A stretch of 9,655 nucleotides of DNA from Prevotella sp. (lineage in GTDB: Bacteria; Bacteroidota; Bacteroidia; Bacteroidales; Bacteroidaceae). The notes beneath the pieces are model-generated. The model was given only the letters and a program-made list of their open reading frames with translations, searched no databases and was not told where the DNA came from. The translations under genes and the position numbers were made by a program. Where the stretch lies: positions 1-9,655 of the forward strand of contig JAEENF010000266.1 in assembly GCA_016283605.1 (NCBI GenBank), written 5' to 3'. This document shows, piece by piece, positions 1 through 6,039 of the stretch; position 1 is the stretch's first letter, and each line of letters starts with the position of its first letter.

Positions 1-1945
1 CGATGGCAGTTACTATGAGTACAAGGATATTCTGGCCGATAACTGGAGTTTCTTGGATGAGGCGCATAATCCGCTGGCAGCGATGAAGTACGATAATAGC
101 AACGGCTATAATAAGGGCTGGCGCTTGCAGTCAAACTTCTTCCTGGAGTTCTCACCCATCAAGGGTCTGACTTGGCGTACCAGTGCAGGATGGTCTTACC
201 GTCACAGGGAAAGCCGCAGTTATGTACCAGTGTATGAACTCAGTGCCAAGAAATCGCAAGCCAACGATAAAATCTCACAGAGTCAGTCATACAATACCCG
301 TTGGTCTTTGGAAAATACCCTCAACTGGAAGGAGTCCTTCGGCCTTCATAATATCGATGCCCTTCTCGGACAGTCTGTCGAAAAATGGGGCTATGGTAAT
401 GGTGTCAACGTGACCAATGGTAATTCTCTCTTCCCTGGATCCTTCGATCATGCCTATATAACCAACGCCGATGTGGTGGATACTTCATTGACCTCCATCG
501 GTGGTAGTCCGGAATCACAGGGCGCCATCTCGTCGTTCTTTGGACGTGTTAACTATAACTATGCCGAGACCTATCTGCTCTCTCTCGTACTTCGTGCAGA
601 TGGTTCTTCTAACTTCGCACGCGGCAAGCGTTGGGGCTACTTCCCCTCTGTCTCTGCAGGTTGGGTAATCAGTAACGAGAGTTTCATGGAGTCGACAAAG
701 ACTTGGCTCGACTTCCTGAAGATCCGCGCCAGCTGGGGTCAGAATGGTAACTGTAACATTTCCAGTTTCCAGTATCTGGCAACAATAGCCCTTGACGATC
801 CCTATTATTTCGATAGCAAGGACAACCCTGGTCTCGGTGCTTATCCCGATATCCTTCCCAACGAGGATGTGAAGTGGGAAACTTCCGAGCAGCTTGATTT
901 CGGTTTTGATACCCGTTTCCTGAACAGCCGTCTGGGCTTCTCCTTCGACTGGTATAAGAAGACCACCAAGGACTGGCTCGTAAGGGCTCCGATGTTGCTC
1001 ATTTATGGCACAGGTGCACCTTATATCAATGGTGGTGACATCGAAAACAAGGGTTTTGAAGTTCAGTTGAGCTGGAACGACAAGATTGGCAAGGATTTCA
1101 AATATGGCATCAATGCCAACTTCTCGCACAATAAGAATGAAGTAACCCGTCTGGCCAACTCCGAGGGTATCATCCACGGTGGTTCCAATGCTATTGCCCA
1201 GAATACTGCAGAACTCTATCGTCTGCAGGTGGGCTATCCCATCGGTTATTTCTGGGGTTACGAGATGGAAGGTATCATCCAGAACGAGGCCGACCTTCAG
1301 GACTATATCAACCGCAACTGTGGCGGCGACAAGAAAAACTCTCTGCAGGGTGAGTCGTTGCAGCCTGGTGACGTGAAGTTCGTTGATTACAACGGCAACG
1401 GTAAGATTGATAAGGATGACTCCGATAAAACGATGATTGGTGATCCGAATCCCGACTTTACCCTTGGCCTGAACATCACAGTGGCCTATAAAGGTTTCGA
1501 CCTCGGTGTCAATGGCTACGGTTCCTTCGGACAGCAGGTGGCTAAGAGCTATCGTCAGTTCTCTGATCATCCCGATGATAACTATTGTACGGATGTTTAT
1601 ACCAAGTATTGGACAGGCGAGGGTAGTACCAACGAGTATCCGCGCTTCTCTGACGGTAAGACCGCCAACATGTCTGAAATCTCACGCGTCTGGATCGAGG
1701 ATGCCGACTTCTTCAAGATCTCACGCATCTCATTCGGCTATGATTTCAAGAAACTCTATTCGAAGCTTCCCGTACAGAAGTGCCGCCTCTATATATCACT
1801 CAACAATTTCATTTGTTTCACCGGCTACTCTGGTATGGATCCTGAAGTGGGCTTCGGCAATGGCACAAGCTGGGCTTCTGGTATTGACTGCGGTTACTAT
1901 CCGTCTTCCCGCTCTTTCCAGGTGGGTGCAAACATCAACTTTTAA
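1..1945 (+). CDS. SusC/RagA-family TonB-dependent outer-membrane transporter, C-terminal part (5' end outside window)
   Basis: Reading frame is open from base 2 to the TAA at 1943-1945, giving 647 visible residues. SusC-family proteins are usually about 1000 residues, so the signal peptide, carboxypeptidase-like domain and plug lie upstream of the window. What is visible is the beta-barrel: alternating aromatic strands and polar loops (for example the stretch encoded at 600-680, with GYFPSVSAGWVIS), the SusC-typical acidic turn DYNGNGKID (about 1384-1410) followed by IGDPNPDFTLGLN, and a terminal strand ending VGANINF with the C-terminal Phe expected for barrel insertion by the BAM complex. 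The family imports oligosaccharides or peptides across the outer membrane using TonB energy, with SusD as a hinged lid. The partner susD begins 19 bases downstream on the same strand. The substrate cannot be read from this fragment. Family assignment is very secure. Confidence 0.96.
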   Translation, partial: DGSYYEYKDILADNWSFLDEAHNPLAAMKYDNSNGYNKGWRLQSNFFLEFSPIKGLTWRTSAGWSYRHRESRSYVPVYELSAKKSQANDKISQSQSYNTRWSLENTLNWKESFGLHNIDALLGQSVEKWGYGNGVNVTNGNSLFPGSFDHAYITNADVVDTSLTSIGGSPESQGAISSFFGRVNYNYAETYLLSLVLRADGSSNFARGKRWGYFPSVSAGWVISNESFMESTKTWLDFLKIRASWGQNGNCNISSFQYLATIALDDPYYFDSKDNPGLGAYPDILPNEDVKWETSEQLDFGFDTRFLNSRLGFSFDWYKKTTKDWLVRAPMLLIYGTGAPYINGGDIENKGFEVQLSWNDKIGKDFKYGINANFSHNKNEVTRLANSEGIIHGGSNAIAQNTAELYRLQVGYPIGYFWGYEMEGIIQNEADLQDYINRNCGGDKKNSLQGESLQPGDVKFVDYNGNGKIDKDDSDKTMIGDPNPDFTLGLNITVAYKGFDLGVNGYGSFGQQVAKSYRQFSDHPDDNYCTDVYTKYWTGEGSTNEYPRFSDGKTANMSEISRVWIEDADFFKISRISFGYDFKKLYSKLPVQKCRLYISLNNFICFTGYSGMDPEVGFGNGTSWASGIDCGYYPSSRSFQVGANINF

Positions 1946-1964
1946 TAATTAATTATTTAGAATT

Positions 1965-3740
1965 ATGATTAACAAGATATATAAAATAGGTAAGAGAGTG
2001 TTAGCAGGAGTATTCTCCTTACTCCTTCTCTCCTTCTTTCCTTCTCTCCTTCTCTCTTGTGAGGATTTCCTCGACACAGATAACCTTACGAAGAAGGATA
2101 CTTCGAACTTCCCGATCAATGAAACAGATGCCATCCAGATGGTGAATGGTATCTATTCGGTGATGAACAGAAATCTGGCTGACCCCGAAGAGGATCCTTT
2201 CTTCATCTTCGATATCGCCTCCGACGACCGTCTTGGTGGTGGTAGCCAGAGTAATATCGGTGCCCAGGGCGTCGACCGTCTGATGAATGCTTACGTCGAC
2301 TGGATGAAACCCCTCTGGCAGCAGCGTTATGCCGGTATCAACCGTGCTAACAATGCGCTGGAGACCATCGACAAGGTGACGGAATGGTCTTCTCCTGAAA
2401 AGAAGAACCAACTGCTTTGTGAGATCTATTTCCTCCGTGCCTTCTATTATTTCAATCTTGCACAGGTGTTTAATGGCGTGCCTCTGGTGCTCTCGACTGA
2501 AGCCAAGAACCTGCCAAAGTCCTCGCCAGATGAGGTATATGCCCAGATTGCTTCCGACCTGAAGAACGCCATCGAGGCTGGTCCGTCAACCAAGTATCCC
2601 GACTTTGGCGAGGGTCGTGTGTCGAAATGGGCTGCTGAGGGTATGATGGCTCGCGTATGGCTTTTCTACACAGGCTTTTATGGTAAGTCTGAACTGCCCC
2701 TTGTTGAGGGTGGCAGCATCTCCAAGTCGCAGGTGGCATCTTGGCTGGAGGATTGTATCCAGAACAGTGGTTTCGGTTTGGTTTCCGACCAGCGTAACCT
2801 TTGGCCATACACCAATCCTTATACCGCTAAGGACTATCCGTATGCCCATGAAAATGGTTTGAATTGGGAGACCGACGAAAACAAGGAGAGTATGTTTGCT
2901 ATCAAGATGTCGAACAAACCGGGTTGGAGTGCTGATTCTCAGCTACGTCACAACCGTATCGTCGAGTTCTATAATCCGCGTAAGACCACTGAGGCTGCCT
3001 TCCCGTTCTCCGTCCAGGGCTATTCCAATGGTCCCGTATGTCTGAAATTGTGGACGGATTGGGCTGAGGATCCTGACTATGCAGGCGACTACCGTCGTGT
3101 AGGTTCTATCTGTGAGCGTAAGGTCGAAATCCCCAATTACAAGGGCGATCCCGCCAAAGAAGTGGAGAATACCGACCTGCTGGCCAAGAAATACCTCGGC
3201 TGTGAGGCTTATAACGAAGACCACAGCGGTCGCTACCTGAGCTATGGCTACTACTATGGTAGTGAGAACAACCGTCAGACGGGTTTGACTCAGTCGCTCG
3301 TATGGCTGCGCTTTGCCGATGTACTGCTCATGCATTCCGAGCTCACCGATGGTAAGGCCATCTATAATGGCAAGAGTGGCCTGAATGCCGTTCGTCAGCG
3401 TGCAAATCTGCCTGATATCGCTTATTCTCTGACAAGCCTGAAGAAGGAGCGTCGTTATGAGCTATGCTTCGAGGCCCTGCGTTGGAACGACCTGCGCCGT
3501 TGGGGTGATGTTGCTGAGAAGGTGAAGAACCAGGTGGGCAATCATATTCTCAATCAGGGTATTGAGGGTGAGTATGCCTTCACCAACGACTTCATGCAGC
3601 GTTACCGCGACACCGAGGGAGGTTTCTTCAAGATTCCTGAGGATCAGGTCACACTGTCTGAGGGTGTCCTTGAGCAGAACCCCGGCTGGGGTGATGGAAC
3701 GAACTGGGTTAAGGGCGACCTGCCTTATAAGTTCAAATAA
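1965..3740 (+). CDS. SusD/RagB-family nutrient-binding surface lipoprotein
   Basis: Complete 591-residue protein, a normal length for SusD. The ATG at 1965 is followed by a basic n-region (KIYKIGKR), a hydrophobic stretch (residues 12-31) and the lipobox LLLSC with Cys32 as lipidation site; residues +2 and +3 (E, D) fit the acidic lipoprotein surface-export signal known in Bacteroidota. Family hallmarks are CEDFLDTDN after the cysteine, the TPR-like helical region near residues 115-170 (YAGINRANNALE, EIYFLRAFYYFNLAQVFNGVP), VRQRANLP, and the late motif ERRYELCFEALRWNDLRRWG. It binds glycan at the cell surface and caps the SusC barrel. It lies 19 bases after susC with no promoter visible between, so it is cotranscribed. 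The signal peptide is odd: its hydrophobic core is encoded by a tandem 8-base pyrimidine repeat and contains a mid-helix Pro26. Ligand unknown. Confidence 0.96.
   Translation: MINKIYKIGKRVLAGVFSLLLLSFFPSLLLSCEDFLDTDNLTKKDTSNFPINETDAIQMVNGIYSVMNRNLADPEEDPFFIFDIASDDRLGGGSQSNIGAQGVDRLMNAYVDWMKPLWQQRYAGINRANNALETIDKVTEWSSPEKKNQLLCEIYFLRAFYYFNLAQVFNGVPLVLSTEAKNLPKSSPDEVYAQIASDLKNAIEAGPSTKYPDFGEGRVSKWAAEGMMARVWLFYTGFYGKSELPLVEGGSISKSQVASWLEDCIQNSGFGLVSDQRNLWPYTNPYTAKDYPYAHENGLNWETDENKESMFAIKMSNKPGWSADSQLRHNRIVEFYNPRKTTEAAFPFSVQGYSNGPVCLKLWTDWAEDPDYAGDYRRVGSICERKVEIPNYKGDPAKEVENTDLLAKKYLGCEAYNEDHSGRYLSYGYYYGSENNRQTGLTQSLVWLRFADVLLMHSELTDGKAIYNGKSGLNAVRQRANLPDIAYSLTSLKKERRYELCFEALRWNDLRRWGDVAEKVKNQVGNHILNQGIEGEYAFTNDFMQRYRDTEGGFFKIPEDQVTLSEGVLEQNPGWGDGTNWVKGDLPYKFK
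2024..2055 (+). repeat. Four tandem copies of an 8-base unit (CCTTCTCT) in the susD signal-peptide coding region
   Basis: Copies lie at 2024-2031, 2032-2039 (CCTTCTTT, one mismatch), 2040-2047 and 2048-2055, preceded by a degenerate 7-base copy (CCTTACT, 2017-2023). They encode residues 20-31 of the SusD signal peptide, just before lipobox Cys32. Because 8 is not divisible by 3, loss or gain of one unit would put the remainder of susD out of frame. I read stop codons soon after the tract in both alternative frames. The repeats are seen directly; variation is inference. Confidence 0.85.
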
Positions 3741-3746
3741 ATAAAG

Positions 3747-3780
3747 TAATCCCCTCGCCATCGCGAGGGGATTATTTTTT
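3747..3780 (+). terminator. Bidirectional rho-independent terminator between susD and the HAD gene
   Basis: A perfect 12-bp stem (TAATCCCCTCGC at 3747-3758 pairing with 3763-3774) with a 4-base loop CATC is followed by six T residues at 3775-3780. It ends the susCD transcript. Read on the minus strand, the same stem is preceded by an A-run and followed by a T-rich stretch (CTTTATTTATTT), so it should also stop transcription of the convergent pgi-HAD unit. The stop codon of the HAD gene sits at the edge of the T tract. Confidence 0.93.
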
Positions 3781-4511
3781 CAGAGCGACGGTATAATATT
3801 CTTAAACCAGTTGTCGCAGAGTTCTTGCATATTGGGGAAAATCAGATTAGCACCCGCTCCAAGGAGTTCTTCGTCGGGTAGGGGACCCGTGTTTACGGCG
3901 ATGGTGAAGATCTTTGCGGCATGACCAGCACGGACTCCCAATGGGGCATTCTCAATCACGACAGCCTGCCATGGCTCCATATTGCCAGCCTTCTGGAGTC
4001 CCATCAGATAGGGGTCAGGGTAGGGCTTTCCACGTTTCACATCGTAGGCCGTGGTGATATGGGCTTCATCGACGTATGCTCCGAAATCGCGGAGGATGCG
4101 TTGGAACAATGGACGCTGACCACTGCCTGTCACCACTCCGATCTGTATGCCACCTTCTTGTATCTTGTCCATAAGAGAAAGGATACCGGGCATGATGGGA
4201 GGCTCGGGTAACTGGTGAAATAGTTGCGACTTCAGGTCATACATCTTCTGAGCTTCCTCTTCACTGATGTCACGATGCTGTTGCAGACGTACCATCTGTC
4301 GGATCGTGTCCACTCCTCGCGCACCTTCGGTAGCATAGGCATCGTCAGCCGTCATGGTGATGCCGCATTTAGCCATGCTCTCCTGCCACGCAATACTATG
4401 GTTGGGCATGGAGTCGTAGAGCACACCGTCCATATCGAAAAGCACGACTTTGGGGTACAATACCTCAAAGCCGTGTTCTTCCAAGTATTTTTTTATCGCT
4501 AACTGATACAC
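3780..4511 (-). CDS. HAD-superfamily hydrolase, beta-phosphoglucomutase/phosphatase-like
   Basis: 243-residue cytoplasmic protein of the HAD superfamily, subfamily I (helical cap inserted after motif I). Motif I is DMDGVLYDS with nucleophile Asp26 and Asp28; motif II is VVTGSGQR (Thr128); motif III Lys is in RGKPYPDPYL (Lys162); the motif IV region is IENAPLGVRAGHAA (Glu187). These are the elements used for phosphoryl transfer through an aspartyl-phosphate with Mg2+. The family includes phosphosugar phosphatases and beta-phosphoglucomutases; the exact substrate is not readable. The start is GTG (base 4511): an in-frame TAA lies only seven codons upstream, no ATG occurs in that stretch, and the next ATG is inside motif I. 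The roughly 20-residue N-terminal lead before motif I resembles, from memory, Bacteroidales homologues. It follows pgi by 38 bases on the same strand, which suggests sugar-phosphate metabolism or repair, but this is inference. Confidence 0.9.
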   Translation of the reverse strand: MYQLAIKKYLEEHGFEVLYPKVVLFDMDGVLYDSMPNHSIAWQESMAKCGITMTADDAYATEGARGVDTIRQMVRLQQHRDISEEEAQKMYDLKSQLFHQLPEPPIMPGILSLMDKIQEGGIQIGVVTGSGQRPLFQRILRDFGAYVDEAHITTAYDVKRGKPYPDPYLMGLQKAGNMEPWQAVVIENAPLGVRAGHAAKIFTIAVNTGPLPDEELLGAGANLIFPNMQELCDNWFKNIIPSL

Positions 4512-4530
4512 TTCTGTGCGGTAGCAAATT

Positions 4531-4558
4531 TATCACTATTCACTGTTCACTATTCACT
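4531..4558. repeat. Four tandem 7-base repeats spanning the pgi stop codon and pgi-HAD gap
   Basis: On the plus strand the units are TATCACT (4531-4537), ATTCACT (4538-4544), GTTCACT (4545-4551) and ATTCACT (4552-4558). Units 2 and 4 are identical, unit 3 differs at one base and unit 1 at two. On the coding (minus) strand this is a series of AGTGAAT-like units containing the pgi stop TAG (4550-4552), an immediately following in-frame TGA, and further stops in other frames. It fills most of the 38-base gap before the GTG start of the HAD gene. Confidence 0.8.
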
Positions 4559-5902
4559 CTCAAGGCGAGCCTTGATGGCTTTGCTCTCTGCCTCGTAGCC
4601 GGGCTTGTCGAGGAGGGCGAACATGTTCTTCTTGTAGGCCTCTACACCAGGCTGGTTGAATGGGTTCACACCAAGTACATTGCCACTGATACCACAACCG
4701 ATCTCGAAGAAATAGATCAACTGTCCGAGATAACGCTCGTTCAGGCGAGGCATGCTGATGCGGATATTGGGAACACCACCATCCACGTGAGCCAATTTGG
4801 TACCCAGCTCAGCCATCTTGTTGACCTCATCCACACGCTTGCCGGCCAGGAAGTTCAGACCGTCGAGGTTCTCTTCGTCTGAAGGGAAGAGCAGTTTCTT
4901 TTCAGGCTCCTCTACGCTGATCACGGTCTCGAAGATTGTACGCTCACCGTCCTGAATCCACTGTCCCATAGAGTGCAGGTCGGTGGTGAAATCGACAGAG
5001 GCAGGGAAGATACCTTTCTTATCTTTACCCTCGCTCTCGCCATAGAGCTGCTTCCACCACTCACTCATAAAGTGCAGCTTCGGCTGGAAGTTCACCATGA
5101 TCTCAATCTTCTTGCCACTCTGGTAGAGTCCGTTGCGGACAGCTGCATACTGGGCGGCGGGGTTCTCTGCAAATGGAACATCCTTTCCACAAGCCTTCTC
5201 CATATCCTGGGCACCAGCCACCAGTTCCTTAATACTGAAGCCAGCGCAGGCGATAGGCAGCAAACCTACTGGAGTGAGTACAGAGAAGCGGCCACCAACG
5301 TTATCGGGAATGATAAAACTCTTGTAACCCTCCTTGTCGGCGCAAGTGCGGGCTGCACCCTTCTTGGCGTCGGTGATGGCCACGATCACCTTCTTAGCCT
5401 CTTCCTTACCACGCTGGGCCTCACACTGCTTCTTCAGCAGACGGAAGGTGAGGGCAGTCTCGGTGGTTGTACCTGATTTCGAGATGTTGATCACACCGAA
5501 CTTCTTGTCCTTCAGGTACTCTGTCAGTTCGAAGAGATAGTCCTCACCGATGTTGTTACCTGCGAAGAGAATCGTGGGATTCTTCTTGTCGTTCACTAAC
5601 CAGGCAAATGAATTGCTCAGGGCCTCGATCACAGCACGGGCACCTAAGTAAGAGCCTCCGATACCAGCGACGACGATAGCCTCGCAGTTCTGGCGCAGTG
5701 TGTCGGCACAAGCCTGCAGTTCATCGATAAATGAAGGTGTGATACTGGAAGGCAGATGCAGCCAACCCAAGAAATCATTACCTGGGCAAGTGCCCTCTTC
5801 CAATGCCTTCTGTGCGGCCTTTACTTTCGGCTCGAAAGCCTCTACTGCGCCTGCCTCAAGAAAGCAAGCAGCCTTTGTGATGTCAAGTTTAATGTCACTC
5901 AT
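4550..5902 (-). CDS. pgi: Glucose-6-phosphate isomerase
   Basis: 450-residue cytoplasmic enzyme interconverting glucose 6-phosphate and fructose 6-phosphate in glycolysis and gluconeogenesis. It is the short form found in Bacteroidota and Firmicutes rather than the roughly 550-residue proteobacterial form. Visible family features in order are the phosphate-binding GIGGSYLGARA (residues 80-90), SKSGTTTET (141-149), signature GGRFSVLTPVGLLP (203-216), the catalytic-base region YGESEGKDKKGIFP (Glu289/Glu291), TDLHSMGQ with the ring-opening His310, and the C-terminal signature GCGISGNVLGVNPFNQPGVE leading to the active-site Lys in EAYKKNMF (about 425). The ATG at 5902 is the first in frame after a recognisable promoter and gives the expected N-terminus. 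It is first in an apparent operon with the HAD gene. Its stop codon lies in a 7-base tandem repeat that also supplies backup stops. Identification is secure. Confidence 0.98.
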   Translation of the reverse strand: MSDIKLDITKAACFLEAGAVEAFEPKVKAAQKALEEGTCPGNDFLGWLHLPSSITPSFIDELQACADTLRQNCEAIVVAGIGGSYLGARAVIEALSNSFAWLVNDKKNPTILFAGNNIGEDYLFELTEYLKDKKFGVINISKSGTTTETALTFRLLKKQCEAQRGKEEAKKVIVAITDAKKGAARTCADKEGYKSFIIPDNVGGRFSVLTPVGLLPIACAGFSIKELVAGAQDMEKACGKDVPFAENPAAQYAAVRNGLYQSGKKIEIMVNFQPKLHFMSEWWKQLYGESEGKDKKGIFPASVDFTTDLHSMGQWIQDGERTIFETVISVEEPEKKLLFPSDEENLDGLNFLAGKRVDEVNKMAELGTKLAHVDGGVPNIRISMPRLNERYLGQLIYFFEIGCGISGNVLGVNPFNQPGVEAYKKNMFALLDKPGYEAESKAIKARLESE

Positions 5903-5952
5903 TGTTTTGCTTAATTATCGGGTTTCATTATAATTACATTGCTATTGCGATG

Positions 5953-5983
5953 CAAAGATAATGTATTTCTTTGAATCCACAAA
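5953..5983 (-). promoter_or_regulatory. Bacteroidota-type promoter for pgi
   Basis: On the minus strand, TTTG (plus coordinates 5980-5983) is followed after 19 bases by TATCTTTG (5953-5960), which fits the Bacteroidota primary-sigma consensus TTTG-N19-21-TAnnTTTG exactly. Transcription would begin a few bases downstream, leaving a leader of roughly 45 bases before the ATG at 5902. The leader is AT-rich with no clear Shine-Dalgarno sequence, which is usual for the phylum. Confidence 0.82.
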
Positions 5984-6039
5984 GAAAATTACAGAAAAAC
6001 CTTATAAACTCTGGCACAAACTATACGAATACCCGGCCT

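Noticed and set aside
515..1570. 351-residue open frame on the minus strand
   Set aside because: It lies wholly inside the SusC coding region, opposite strand; its composition (Val/Ile/Thr-rich, no recognisable motif) is that of a mirror of the sense codons, while the sense frame is clearly a SusC barrel.
1506..1952. 148-residue plus-strand frame overlapping the end of susC
   Set aside because: Ser/Arg-rich shifted reading of susC with no start signal or motif; it simply continues past the susC stop.
2019..2411. Minus-strand frame over the start of susD with a Lys/Arg/Glu-rich end
   Set aside because: The charged tail is the antisense translation of the pyrimidine repeat in the signal peptide; no independent support for a gene.
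4973..5476. 167-residue plus-strand frame within pgi
   Set aside because: Antisense shadow of a highly conserved enzyme gene; Leu-rich with no motif or leader.
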